Positions 1-7,725 of a stretch of 11,550 nucleotides of DNA are shown in pieces (position 1 is the first letter of the stretch; the number at the start of each line of letters is the position of its first letter). Origin of the DNA: Bacteroidia bacterium (GTDB lineage: Bacteria; Bacteroidota; Bacteroidia; Chitinophagales; Saprospiraceae). Where the stretch lies: positions 1 to 11,550 of the forward strand of contig JAUIIF010000078.1 in the NCBI GenBank assembly GCA_030431945.1. The letters are read 5' to 3'. The translations under genes and the position numbers were made by a program. The notes below the pieces were generated by a model, which had not been told where the DNA came from, searched no databases, and was given only the letters and a program-made list of their open reading frames with translations.

Positions 1-153
1 GTCGTAGACGATATGACAGCCCAGCCCAACTGGCCCGCCGGCCACGAAGACAACGTAAACTGGCTGGTGGAATACCTGGAGGGGAGAGAGGATTTTTACC
101 TGACAAAATTGAACTGGAGTACGGGGGTGATCGTCGCAGTCCGCCTGCCGTAA
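1..153 (+). CDS. C-terminal fragment of an O-methyltransferase-like protein (5' end outside window)
   Basis: The frame is open from base 1 to a TAA at 151-153, giving 50 residues. The fragment reads VVDDM near its start, then QPNWPAGHEDNV, and ends with TKLNWSTGVIVAVRLP. This resembles the C-terminus of SAM-dependent O-methyltransferases of the class I (methyltransferase-24-like) fold: the DDM-x-PQPNWPEGH loop after a beta strand, then a final strand of the type TKMNWSTGLILATK. The SAM-binding glycine motif would lie upstream, outside the window, so substrate and exact subfamily cannot be read. A perfect 7-bp inverted repeat overlaps the stop codon and may be its terminator. Family assignment is by remembered resemblance only. 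Confidence 0.6.
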   Translation, partial: VVDDMTAQPNWPAGHEDNVNWLVEYLEGREDFYLTKLNWSTGVIVAVRLP

Positions 154-160
154 GCAGGCG
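142..160 (+). terminator. Hairpin at the stop codon of the methyltransferase gene
   Basis: CGCCTGC at 142-148 and GCAGGCG at 154-160 form a perfect 7-bp GC-rich stem with the 5-nt loop CGTAA, which contains most of the stop codon. No T tract follows (TTAACCGG), so a function as an intrinsic terminator is uncertain. Confidence 0.35.
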
Positions 161-399
161 TTAACCGGACTTTGTAAATGCAGGAGGAAACTTTGTTAGC
201 GGGACACTCACGCCCTTAACACCCCCAAAAACACTGTTTTTGGACACTTACCCCATCGTTTCACCCAAAAAACAACCACTAGTTTTGGGAGCATAATGCT
301 GCTGCTGGCGACTTAGTCCGCCGATTCGAGTAATGATCCGGTTGGCCCGCCGTGGGCGAAAAAGTTAATGCAATATTACTCATCTAAAATTTTCTCAAA
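161..399. other. Non-coding leader with repeated CCCAAAA/TTTTGGG palindromes upstream of the SIMPL-like gene
   Basis: No coding frame is supported here. The stretch contains a direct repeat GGACACTCAC (212-221) / GGACACTTAC (242-251). It also has a perfect 8-bp inverted repeat CCAAAAAC/GTTTTTGG (225-232 / 236-243, 3-nt loop) and a 7-bp inverted repeat CCCAAAA/TTTTGGG (264-270 / 283-289). The second and third arms are also complementary, so an alternative 2:3 pairing is possible. The last 30 bases before the ATG at 400 are A/T-rich, as usual for Bacteroidota starts. No TAnnTTTG -7 element was found. Confidence 0.4.
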
Positions 400-1431
400 A
401 TGAAATTATTTCTTTGTTTATTCGGCTTTCTGAGCCTTGCTGCACTCCACGGTCAGGTAATGGGGAACTACCAGACCCAGAATGCCCGGGCGATTGTCAA
501 CCACCAGCCAGCTTTCCGTGCCGTACAGCGCCATGCGGCGCTGAGTGGTGACCCCAGCGTAATTGAGTTTACGATCAATGCATTATCCAACCAACCGGCC
601 GATGCCTACGTGGCCATATTCAGCATTTTCCAAACGGTGCAAAATGAGCAGGCCGGTAATGCCGGGGAAGCGATTCGCAGTCTGAACCAAACCATGAACG
701 AACGGGTGGATGCGGTAAAGGCGCGGCTGCAGGCACTGGGAATAGCGGAAGAGGATGTCTACGTAGACCTGGTTAATTTTCTCCCTACCTATGCCTTCTC
801 CGCCGAGAAGAAATTGTTCTCCAAAAAGACGCTGACGGAAGTACCGACGGGTTTCAATTTGCAGAAAAACCTTCACGTCCGGTACCGGAAAGCCGGGCTG
901 CTGGACGGCATTATGACGGCTTGTGCTGAAGAAGAAATTTACGACATCATCAAGGTAGATTATATGGTCAGCCAACCGCAGGCCATTTACCAGGAACTCC
1001 GGGAAATGACTTTCGGTTACGTAAAGGAACTCAAGCGACTGTATACTGCAAACGGCGTCAACCTTGATTCCGCCAAGCAGCACGTAGGGGAGAGTGCCTG
1101 GGTCGTGAACCCTACCGATCGCTACGAAACGTATTCTGCCCACGCTTCGCAGAAACTGACGGCAGATGAGAAATCAGCGGCCATTATCACGCAGATTGAA
1201 AAACCCTCGTTGCGCTTTTACCAGGCCATTCCGGCTAATGACTACGACATGGTGCTCAACCCGGACTTGCTGGAGCCTGCGGCCCAGTACAGCTACAGCC
1301 TGAAAATTCGCTTCACGATCCAGCCGCCCAAGGCCCCGGCCAAGCCTGAGGTGATTACCAAGACCGAAATAAAAAAGCAATTTTACTACCTGGCGGCTGA
1401 TGGTAAAATGGTGCCGCTCGTACTGGAATGA
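400..1431 (+). CDS. Secreted SIMPL (DUF541)-domain-like protein
   Basis: 343 residues. The start is supported by a clean Sec signal peptide, MKLFLCLFGFLSLAALHG, with likely cleavage around residue 19, so the protein is exported to the periplasm or outer surface. The order of elements fits a divergent SIMPL/DUF541 domain spanning roughly residues 50-305. A helix reads LNQTMNERVDAVKARLQALGI, followed by EEDVYVDLVNFLPTY. Next come the LHVRYRKAGLLDGIM strand-helix and IYDIIKVDYMVSQP, then a long helix with kinase-unrelated FGYVKELKRLYTANGVNLD. SIMPL proteins are widespread envelope proteins of poorly defined function. The C-terminal tail (KKQFYYLAADGKMVPLVLE) lies outside that fold. The gene ends 67 nt before the histidine kinase gene and may be co-transcribed with it. 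The family call rests on pattern resemblance, without a profile search. Confidence 0.55.
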   Translation: MKLFLCLFGFLSLAALHGQVMGNYQTQNARAIVNHQPAFRAVQRHAALSGDPSVIEFTINALSNQPADAYVAIFSIFQTVQNEQAGNAGEAIRSLNQTMNERVDAVKARLQALGIAEEDVYVDLVNFLPTYAFSAEKKLFSKKTLTEVPTGFNLQKNLHVRYRKAGLLDGIMTACAEEEIYDIIKVDYMVSQPQAIYQELREMTFGYVKELKRLYTANGVNLDSAKQHVGESAWVVNPTDRYETYSAHASQKLTADEKSAAIITQIEKPSLRFYQAIPANDYDMVLNPDLLEPAAQYSYSLKIRFTIQPPKAPAKPEVITKTEIKKQFYYLAADGKMVPLVLE

Positions 1432-1498
1432 GTAACTTTCGGTTGTAATGCACCGTTACGTACCGGTTTAACCTCCACTTCCGACTTACCTTACCCGC

Positions 1499-3358
1499 AT
1501 GCTGCTGCGACTTATCTCCATCACGATTTTACTGGGCTGCCTGGGCGGCCTCTACGGGCAGGCGGCTTCGGTAAAAAAGAACCGGAGTACCCGTACCGAA
1601 GCAAATCTGGAGCGGGCAGCTGCGCTTCGTCTGGAAGACCCGACGCAGTCGATCGAGTTACTCAATCAGGTGATCCAGGCGAAGCCGTCGACGAAGGAGC
1701 TTACGGACGCCTTCCTGTTGCTGGGGGATATCTACGCCGACATCGGCCAGGCGGAGCTGGCCCTCGGCCGCTACGACCGGGCCCTGGAGGTGATGCCCGC
1801 AGAGGCTCCCCTGCAGCTTGCTGCCGTTTACCTGAAACGCGGTAACGTGCAGCTTTCCCTGGCCAATTACCCGGCGGCCCGGACAAACTTTGATCAGTGT
1901 CTTTCCCTTGCACCTGCGTCCAGCGCCCAACATGCTGCCTGTAAGGAAGGTTTGGCGGACCTGGAGGCGCGGCTCAATAACTACGCCCAGAGTCAGGATC
2001 TGTACCGGCAGGTCAGGGAAATTTCCCAGGACAGCCTCACGCAGGTCCGGGTAAACTATAAGCAGGCTGACGTTTACCTGCTGCAGGACGACATCGGTAA
2101 TGCCGCCAATAGCCTCGATCAGGCGCTGACGCAGGTGCCAAGAAAAGAAGCTTTGAGCAAGGAGGAAACACGCGGATTGATTGCCACCAATTCCCGGCTG
2201 CGCAGCGCGGTCATCAAGGAGGCACCCGGTTTGGATAAGGAAATAGTGGATGCCTTACCCACTGCTCCTATTTCGTTGGTAACCAGTGATAACCTGATGC
2301 GGTTTAAAGCACTGCGTGAAGTGGGTAACCTGCGCGCCGCCGAAGAAAAGCTGAACCTTGCCCTGAATACCGTCTCGGAGGAAACGCCAGCGGAGGTGGC
2401 CACGGAACTGTACGCCGCGGGGGCCGATTTTTACCTGAACCAGGGAGAGCCTGAGCAAGCAGCGCAAATTTACCAGCAGTATACCCAGGCGAACAACCAG
2501 TTGCTGGCGGAACGGCGGGCGGAGTTGGACCAGCAAGTGGCCGTCCTGAAAGGCCAGCAGAACATCGATCTGGGCCTCAAGGACCTGCGGGCGGCGGAAA
2601 CCGAGGGCAGGCTCCTCAGTCAGCAGGTAAGCTTGCAGCGCTGGCTGATTTACCTGCTGGGGGCACTCCTGGTCGGGGCCCTGATTTCCGTCTTCCTGGT
2701 GCTGCGCAACGTCCGGCGCCGGCAGCGGGCCAATCAGGCGTTGTTGCTGAGGAACCTGCAAACCCGGATGAACCCACACTTCATTTTCAACAGCCTCAAC
2801 AGCATCAATAACTACATCGCTCAGCAAGATGAGCGCAGCGCCAACCGTTACCTCGGCCGCTTCGCCAAGCTGATGCGCAACGTATTGGACCAGTCGGGCA
2901 AGGATTTTGTTTCCCTGAGTGAAGAATTGGAACAGCTGGCCTTGTACCTGGAACTTGAGAAAGAGCGTTTTACCGGGAAGTTTACTTACGAACTGCCCGA
3001 CCCTGCCGGCTACGAGGATATTCAGTTGCCACCGATGATCCTGCAGCCTTTCGTGGAGAACGCCATCTGGCACGGCCTGCGGTACCGGGAGGGCGGCGGC
3101 CAACTGCAGATTACGATAACCCCGGTACCAGACCGGGTACAGTTGATCATTACCGACAATGGCATCGGTCGCACCCGCAGCGAAGCGTTGAAAACGAGCA
3201 ACCAGCGAAGTCACCGCAGCACCGGCATGGAGACGACCCGGCAGCGGCTGGCTTTGGTCAATGAATACTACGCCAAAGACTTCCGGGTAGCGATTTCCGA
3301 CGCTTTTCCCGATTCGGAAAACGTGGGGACAAAAGTGACCATCACGCTGGAGAAGTAA
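1499..3358 (+). CDS. TPR-containing LytS-type membrane sensor histidine kinase
   Basis: 619 residues. A signal sequence (MLLRLISITILLGCLGGLYG) leads into a periplasmic array of TPR-like helical repeats, roughly residues 35-330 (for example LLGDIYADIGQAELALGRYDRAL). A coiled-coil stretch (about 335-380) and one transmembrane helix (382-403, WLIYLLGALLVGALISVFLV) follow, with basic residues RNVRRRQR on the cytoplasmic side. The kinase core is of the HisKA-7TM/His_kinase (LytS, PF06580) type. The phospho-acceptor H427 lies in NPHFIFNSLNSI, the N box has N521 in QPFVENAIWHGL, the G1 box is DNGIG at 553-557, and a GMETTRQRL G2 segment follows. All catalytic motifs look intact. It should autophosphorylate on H427 and pass the phosphate to the LytTR regulator encoded 148 nt downstream. 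The signal sensed by the TPR domain is unknown. Confidence 0.92.
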   Translation: MLLRLISITILLGCLGGLYGQAASVKKNRSTRTEANLERAAALRLEDPTQSIELLNQVIQAKPSTKELTDAFLLLGDIYADIGQAELALGRYDRALEVMPAEAPLQLAAVYLKRGNVQLSLANYPAARTNFDQCLSLAPASSAQHAACKEGLADLEARLNNYAQSQDLYRQVREISQDSLTQVRVNYKQADVYLLQDDIGNAANSLDQALTQVPRKEALSKEETRGLIATNSRLRSAVIKEAPGLDKEIVDALPTAPISLVTSDNLMRFKALREVGNLRAAEEKLNLALNTVSEETPAEVATELYAAGADFYLNQGEPEQAAQIYQQYTQANNQLLAERRAELDQQVAVLKGQQNIDLGLKDLRAAETEGRLLSQQVSLQRWLIYLLGALLVGALISVFLVLRNVRRRQRANQALLLRNLQTRMNPHFIFNSLNSINNYIAQQDERSANRYLGRFAKLMRNVLDQSGKDFVSLSEELEQLALYLELEKERFTGKFTYELPDPAGYEDIQLPPMILQPFVENAIWHGLRYREGGGQLQITITPVPDRVQLIITDNGIGRTRSEALKTSNQRSHRSTGMETTRQRLALVNEYYAKDFRVAISDAFPDSENVGTKVTITLEK

Positions 3359-3506
3359 CGGCTGTCCGTTCCCACCGCTTCACGGTAATCACCCGCCCCT
3401 CGTGCCCGCCGAAACGCACTGGCACGGCTGCTGCAGGACCGGGCGGCAATTCAGGAGCATTTCACCTTACTTCAATTACTCACTTTTCATTAGCTACTAC
3501 CACATT

Positions 3507-4259
3507 ATGAGAACCCTGCTGATTGATGATGAACTCCCCGCCCGTGAAGCGCTGCGGCATTATTTGGGGAAGTATTGCCCGGAGGTCACCGTCGTCGGCG
3601 AAGCCGAAAGTGTAGACAGTGCCCTGGCGGCCATTCGCACGTACCAACCGGAACTTTTATTTCTGGACATTGAAATGCCCTTCGGGAATGGTTTTGACTT
3701 GCTGGAGCGGCTGCCGCGGGATCACCATCTGGAGGTAGTTTTTGTTACTGCTTATGAGCAATACGCCCTGCGGGCATTACGGCTTAGTGCCGCCCATTAC
3801 TTACTGAAACCGGTCGATATTGATGACCTGATCGATGCGGTGGCTAAAGTAAAATCCCGCCTCGGCCTGCGGGAGCAGGGCCAGGTTACCCAGGCCTTAC
3901 TGGAAAACCTGCAAGCCGCGAAGGAGGAAGCCCCGAAACGATTGGCCCTTCCGCTGATTGATGGGCTGGAGATCATCCGTCCGGAGGAAGTCGTCTACCT
4001 GGAAGCAGCGGATAATTTCACCAGTTTTCACCTTACGGATGGGCGTAAGCTCTTGATTTGCCGGAAGCTGAAATTTTACGACGCCCTGCTGGAAACGGCG
4101 GGCTTTTGCAGAATCCATCGGTCAACAGTCGTCAACTTGGCCTGCGTACGCCGCTACCACCGGGGTAAAGGTGGGGCCGTTACGCTGGAAGATGGTACGG
4201 AGTTGGCGGTAGCCGCTTCGCGTAAGCAATTGCTCCTGGAGGCTTTGGCTGCCCCCTAA
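3507..4259 (+). CDS. LytTR-family response regulator
   Basis: 250 residues from the ATG at 3507. A longer frame opens at 3402, but its extra 35 codons are unlike a receiver domain, and MRTLLIDDEL is the canonical receiver start. Receiver domain, residues 1-117: acidic pocket D7/D8, phospho-acceptor D54 in LFLDIEMP, T81 in FVTAYEQYA and K101 in YLLKPVD. A linker helix covers about 120-145. The LytTR DNA-binding domain covers about 148-247, with the typical VVYLEAADNFTSFHLTDG and FCRIHRSTVVNL segments. It is the expected partner of the upstream TPR histidine kinase and would act as a phosphorylation-dependent transcription regulator, binding short direct repeats. Target promoters cannot be identified here. 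Confidence 0.94.
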   Translation: MRTLLIDDELPAREALRHYLGKYCPEVTVVGEAESVDSALAAIRTYQPELLFLDIEMPFGNGFDLLERLPRDHHLEVVFVTAYEQYALRALRLSAAHYLLKPVDIDDLIDAVAKVKSRLGLREQGQVTQALLENLQAAKEEAPKRLALPLIDGLEIIRPEEVVYLEAADNFTSFHLTDGRKLLICRKLKFYDALLETAGFCRIHRSTVVNLACVRRYHRGKGGAVTLEDGTELAVAASRKQLLLEALAAP

Positions 4260-4379
4260 ACGTTAACGGCTCAGGCTGTGGGCTTGGATATTACGGACCA
4301 ACTGTGGCCCTGCGTTGGCAGCCTGCCCCTGGCGATCAAAAGCCTTCCCTGCGGTGGAAACCTCGTTAAATCAGAGCTT

Positions 4380-5426
4380 TTACCGTAAGACCTTGCCCAG
4401 CTTATTGTTACCGGCCAGCCAGCAGGCATCCCCATTGTCGGTAAAGCTGGCGGCATACCAGCTGGCAGTACTAACATCCTGCCAGCTTTTGCCACCGTCG
4501 TTACTTACCGAAATGCCGGGAATCCCCACGGCCAGAATGTCCTCTCCCCCGCGGTAGGGGAAGTAGCCTACCCAGGAGCGGTAGCCCGGTCCGGCACCCT
4601 CCGCCAGCAGCTGCCAGCTTTTTCCGCCATCGCTGGTAACGGCCTTGTTCTTAACGTTGCTTGGCTGGTCGTTCCAGTCGCCGCCGAAAATTATCCCGTG
4701 GAGGTCATCTCTGAAATCAACCGTGTAAATGCCCGTCATCTGGCCGCCTTCTTTCAGGGGGCTTTGGGTGACAGTCCAGCTGCGGCCCTTATCGGCCGTA
4801 TGCAGTATTCTTGCCTTAGCGCCTCCGGTGACGACCCAGGCGTGATCGCCCCATAAGGCTATGTTGGAGTTGGAAGCGGCAAAGGCCGCCTCTCCTGCCA
4901 CCGCGACGGGCAATTGAGAACAGGGTACTTTTTGCCAGGAGTTTCCTCCATCCTGAGTAAGTAAAATGGAGAGGCAACCATCAGTTGGGTCGCCCATGGC
5001 TATGCCTTCCCGTTCGTTCCAGAACTTCAGGGCATCATAAAAGGCTGCCGCGTGATCTTCCTGATAAACCAAATTCCAGGTTTTTCCCTTGTCGCTCGTT
5101 TTGTAAAGTAGCGCAGGAGATTCGATAGAAAGCACAAAAGTGGCTGATTCCGTTACGGCAATTGACCGGAAATGGAGGGCTTTCCCACCGTGCCTGAGGG
5201 TGTCCACCTGCCAGGTCAGTCCGCCATCTTCGGTATGCCCCACTAACCCGTTGGAGCCTGCCCACCACACCGTATTGGCATCAATGCACTGTACCGCTCT
5301 GATGGAGGAAGCAAAAGTAAAGGTGGTGATTTCCTGAAAATTCAGGCGGGGTGTGCTCTTGCTGGCAGGTTGCGTACCGGTACAGGCGAACAAGCCGAAA
5401 AAGGACAGAAGGATGAAGTACCGCAT
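4380..5426 (-). CDS. Outer-membrane/surface lipoprotein with Asp-box (BNR/Ycf48-like) beta-propeller
   Basis: 348 residues from the ATG at 5426. An upstream in-frame ATG exists at 5456, but starting at 5426 gives a standard lipoprotein signal MRYFILLSFFGLFAC, with lipobox LFAC and lipidated C15. Six Asp-box motifs of the S/T-x-D-x-G-x-x-W type are visible: TEDGGLTW, TSDKGKTW, TQDGGNSW, TADKGRSW, TSDGGKSW and VSNDGGKSW. They imply a six- to seven-bladed beta-propeller, as in sialidase-like, sortilin-like and Ycf48/HCF136-like proteins. Bacteroidota homologues are often labelled 'oxidoreductase', for which I see no redox motif. The likely role is binding or scaffolding on the cell surface. It is convergent with the LytTR gene and divergent from the NTF2-like cluster. 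Confidence 0.8.
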   Translation of the reverse strand: MRYFILLSFFGLFACTGTQPASKSTPRLNFQEITTFTFASSIRAVQCIDANTVWWAGSNGLVGHTEDGGLTWQVDTLRHGGKALHFRSIAVTESATFVLSIESPALLYKTSDKGKTWNLVYQEDHAAAFYDALKFWNEREGIAMGDPTDGCLSILLTQDGGNSWQKVPCSQLPVAVAGEAAFAASNSNIALWGDHAWVVTGGAKARILHTADKGRSWTVTQSPLKEGGQMTGIYTVDFRDDLHGIIFGGDWNDQPSNVKNKAVTSDGGKSWQLLAEGAGPGYRSWVGYFPYRGGEDILAVGIPGISVSNDGGKSWQDVSTASWYAASFTDNGDACWLAGNNKLGKVLR

Positions 5427-5747
5427 AGTGCTTGATTGAGGGGTAAAAGTAGTCATTTACTTTTCCCGTTGGCTGAGGAGAGGGAGCCGCGGTTCGGGAA
5501 AGAATTATTACCTTTCGCAGCTAACCATGGAAAGGTGGCAGGTTGAAATTCGCCGGCCTGTGACCTAAGGGAAAAGAGCTTGCAATGAAAGTCACGTACC
5601 CCGTGCTCACCTTCAGGGCTGCTGCGTAGTCTTCCGTCGTATGATGGTTCTCTAGTGCTATCCTCCGGCGGAAAAAACAGTTGTTTACTTGAAATTCTAC
5701 TGGCGGGTCAGCCTGTATTTTTCCGTCCCACCAACTCATTATCGCCA
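5427..5747. other. Intergenic region between divergent lipoprotein and NTF2-like genes
   Basis: 321 nt that should hold both divergent promoters. Two near-matches to the Bacteroidota -7 consensus TAnnTTTG lie on the plus strand: TACCTTTC at 5509-5516 and TATTTTTC at 5716-5723, each differing at the last base. The second has a TTG 24 nt upstream (5689-5691) and lies 25 nt before the ATG at 5748. A tiny 13-codon frame at 5527 has no supporting features. No terminator, repeat or RNA gene was recognised. Confidence 0.3.
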
Positions 5748-6152
5748 ATGAAATTATTTTATTCCTTATTGTTCCTGCTTGCCGGTACGACACTGGCTGG
5801 CCAGAAGAGTCTGGACAAATTTGCCCTCGTTACCCCCGTCCAGACCCAGCTTGATGCCTATAATACGGGGAACCTTGATCTGTTTCTTTCCGCCTATAGT
5901 GATACGGTGAAAATTTACAATTTCCCCAATGAACTACGTTACCAGGGCAAGGAAAACATGCGGGAGGGTTACGGAGGTATGTTTGCCCGGCTACCTGACT
6001 TACAGTGCCGCCTGGTCAGCCGCGTCATTATGGGAGACAAAGTAATTGACCACGAGAGTGTGATCTGGAATAAAGAAGACCCGCCCACCGAAGTAGTGGC
6101 AATTTACCGGGTGGAGGATGGTCTGATTCAGGAAGTATGGTTTATGCGCTGA
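5748..6152 (+). CDS. Exported NTF2/SnoaL-like (steroid delta-isomerase-like fold) protein
   Basis: 134 residues. The frame extends upstream to an ATG at 5655, but the ATG at 5748 gives a clear signal peptide (MKLFYSLLFLLAGTTLAGQ), which decides the start. The mature part matches the SnoaL-like/NTF2-like fold: helix PVQTQLDAYNTGNLDLFLSAY, strand DTVKIYNFPNE, the RYQGKENMREGYGGMF turn-helix, then strands ending in EVVAIYRVEDGLIQEVWF. These folds bind small ligands or act as isomerases or polyketide-modifying enzymes, so the substrate cannot be assigned. The TGA stop overlaps the next ATG by one base (TGATG), which suggests translational coupling to the membrane protein gene. Confidence 0.75.
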   Translation: MKLFYSLLFLLAGTTLAGQKSLDKFALVTPVQTQLDAYNTGNLDLFLSAYSDTVKIYNFPNELRYQGKENMREGYGGMFARLPDLQCRLVSRVIMGDKVIDHESVIWNKEDPPTEVVAIYRVEDGLIQEVWFMR

Positions 6153-6487
6153 TGGAAAACCCTCATGACATTCTGGATGCACCAGAGGTGAAAAAGTCGG
6201 CCCGTCGCATTTTTACGTTCATCGCCCTGGCGGGGGTGCTCGTTCTGGCGGGTAGCGCGGCTTTGATGAAATATTACGTGTCCCTCTTTGCCGGGAAATT
6301 TCAGGGCCTGGCTTTTTTAAATATTCCGGAATGGGTAGTGCTCTGTCTCTTTTTGGGAGGAGGGGTAGGATTGGTAGGAATAATTGGTTCATTTGTCCGC
6401 AGAGAACCGGGAGGATGGTTGCGCTGGGTTATCCTGATCGGCATTGGCTTAACCCTCTTGTTTTTGGCAACTTCAGTGTTTAATTAA
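6152..6487 (+). CDS. Small three-helix integral membrane protein, unknown function
   Basis: 111 residues from the ATG at 6152, which overlaps the preceding stop codon as TGATG. An ATG at 6137 in the same frame would overlap the upstream gene by 16 nt and is less likely. A short charged N-terminus (MENPHDILDAPEVKKSARR) precedes three hydrophobic segments: about residues 22-42 (FTFIALAGVLVLAGSAALM), 66-83 (WVVLCLFLGGGVGLVGII) and 93-110 (WVILIGIGLTLLFLATSVF). A basic/GG loop (RREPGGWLR) lies between the last two. I do not recognise the family. Its position suggests it is translated together with the exported NTF2-like protein, perhaps working in the same envelope process. Confidence 0.7.
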   Translation: MENPHDILDAPEVKKSARRIFTFIALAGVLVLAGSAALMKYYVSLFAGKFQGLAFLNIPEWVVLCLFLGGGVGLVGIIGSFVRREPGGWLRWVILIGIGLTLLFLATSVFN

Positions 6488-6509
6488 GCATTATCTACCC
6501 AAATTCCCG

Positions 6510-7016
6510 ATGCCACTTGCTCAAGCCTTACGGATTCAATTTAAGCGGAAAAACGCTGGTACAGTACTTACGGTGTTTAGGGCGGACGGGACGACCACCT
6601 GGTCCGCACTGCACCCCGGATTGGAAATACATGATTTGGCGCACTATGTAATTGAGCGTACCCTGGCCCTGGATGATGCCTTTTTCGGAATTTTGTCGCA
6701 GGGTTACGCCATCCAGGATTTTGAATTGCCCCGGGCACAGCGTCCGGCGGCCCTCTTGCCGGCAAACCTGCCGGTAACGGCGCTGCAGGTGGAGCATTTG
6801 GTCAATTTGTTACTAACGGAAAGGCAAGCCGGCCATGTTTTTCCCGATTTCCGCCACCAGCTTGCCACCATTTTAATCCGTAGCGACTTGCCCATGCTGG
6901 AGACTTTAACGGAGCATCACCTGCAGCTCATCCGCCAACAGCTGGAAGACCTTTGGCTTACCTGGCGAGCTATTCCGGTTGGGGGCGTTCTGGATTTGTC
7001 GCTAGCGGTAAACTGA
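6510..7016 (+). CDS. Conserved-looking hypothetical protein
   Basis: 168 residues, starting 23 nt after the membrane protein gene and probably in the same operon. It has no signal peptide or membrane segment and is likely cytoplasmic. A basic beta-rich N-terminus (RIQFKRKNAGTVLTVFRADG) is followed by a helix with HDLAHYVIERTLALDDAFFG and then SQGYAIQDFEL. The second half is helical (LQVEHLVNLLLTERQ, then DFRHQLATILI). The HDLAHY histidines and the downstream aspartates could bind a metal, but no known catalytic signature is recognised. The last 47 nt overlap the 3' end of the opposite-strand DUF3291 gene. Confidence 0.65.
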   Translation: MPLAQALRIQFKRKNAGTVLTVFRADGTTTWSALHPGLEIHDLAHYVIERTLALDDAFFGILSQGYAIQDFELPRAQRPAALLPANLPVTALQVEHLVNLLLTERQAGHVFPDFRHQLATILIRSDLPMLETLTEHHLQLIRQQLEDLWLTWRAIPVGGVLDLSLAVN

Positions 7017-7455
7017 TGGGCTCCTGAAAACGCGCGGTATGCTGAAACTGGAAAGCTGCGGCAGTAGGACCACTTGCGGCCAGTAAGTCCAACTTGGCTT
7101 TTCCCTCCTTCAGGGTGGGAATGTGCCCGTCATCTATCCACCACAGTACGTAGTGGGGGTGATCAAGTTGGTGAAACCATTGTTTGCGGCTTTTTACAAA
7201 ATAAGCGTGGACAGTCTTATGGGTAAAATGCTGTAACGAAGCGGCGTCCTGCCACACGGATAAATTAACAATCAGAAAATCATCATCCCAGGGCATTTCA
7301 AATTGATGGGCATTTTCGTCAGCATAGCGCCAGACAAATCCAGGGCTCGTTTCCGCCAATTTATTTACCGGTTGCAAAAAATCCCTGAACTCTTTGAGTA
7401 ACGCGCTATCCAGGGGAGCCCGCATTCGGGCGATATTTATTTGGGCAAGTTGCAT
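6970..7455 (-). CDS. DUF3291 family protein
   Basis: 161 residues. The start MQLAQINIARMRAPLD, followed by PVNKLAETSPGFVWRY and then the DDDFLIVNLSVWQD strand, is characteristic of DUF3291, a dimeric alpha-beta-barrel (ABM-like) family of undefined function. HYVLWWIDDGHIPTLKEGKAKLDLL and GPTAAAFQFQ continue the family pattern to about residue 146. The remaining 15 residues (ISLPLATNPERPQPE) appear to be an extension, and it is these codons that overlap the convergent hypothetical gene. The protein has no signal peptide, so it is probably cytoplasmic. Confidence 0.85.
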   Translation of the reverse strand: MQLAQINIARMRAPLDSALLKEFRDFLQPVNKLAETSPGFVWRYADENAHQFEMPWDDDFLIVNLSVWQDAASLQHFTHKTVHAYFVKSRKQWFHQLDHPHYVLWWIDDGHIPTLKEGKAKLDLLAASGPTAAAFQFQHTARFQEPISLPLATNPERPQPE

Positions 7456-7694
7456 AAAAGGACAATTGGTGAAGCAAAATGGCCAAAAGACACCACTTCA
7501 GGTAAAACCACGGCCAAAAACCAGCGGATAACTTTGACCAGGTCAACAATAATACCAAAAACTTAGCGAGCGTCCGGCCAGGCACCTGAATTGGTGCGTA
7601 TAACGAGCTGCCCCAACCGGGCTACGGCAGGACTTTGTTAAAGACAGAAAGTCAGTCTTCCGGAGCAAGGAAAGATTACCTCTTTTTATCAAGG

Positions 7695-7725
7695 GTGTAA
7701 ATTGTCAGCCGATCCCCAATTACAC
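7695..7725 (-). terminator. Imperfect hairpin spanning the stop codon of the deoxynucleoside kinase gene
   Basis: GTGTAAATTG (7695-7704) pairs with CAATTACAC (7717-7725), giving 9 bp with one bulged base and a 12-nt loop. It includes the kinase TAA stop (7720-7722, minus strand). No T tract follows on the minus strand, so it may be an RNA-stabilising or weak termination structure. The rest of 7456-7694 holds no recognised gene or signal apart from a short GCACC/GGTGC inverted repeat near 7590. Confidence 0.3.

Noticed and set aside
583..1143. 186-codon minus-strand frame inside the SIMPL-like gene
   Set aside because: It is antisense to a gene with a clear signal peptide and domain pattern. 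The protein is of low plausibility and has no motif.
2255..3214. 319-codon open frame on the minus strand inside the histidine kinase gene
   Set aside because: The plus-strand frame has intact kinase motifs along the same stretch. The minus-strand translation has no recognisable domain and is explained by the base composition of the kinase codons.
3402..3506. Upstream start for the LytTR regulator at 3402
   Set aside because: The added residues (MPAETHWHGCCRTGRQ and on) resemble non-coding sequence, while the receiver fold begins exactly at the ATG at 3507.
5521..5793. 90-codon minus-strand frame in the lipoprotein/NTF2 intergenic region
   Set aside because: It overlaps the signal-peptide codons of the NTF2-like gene and has no recognisable domain or start context.
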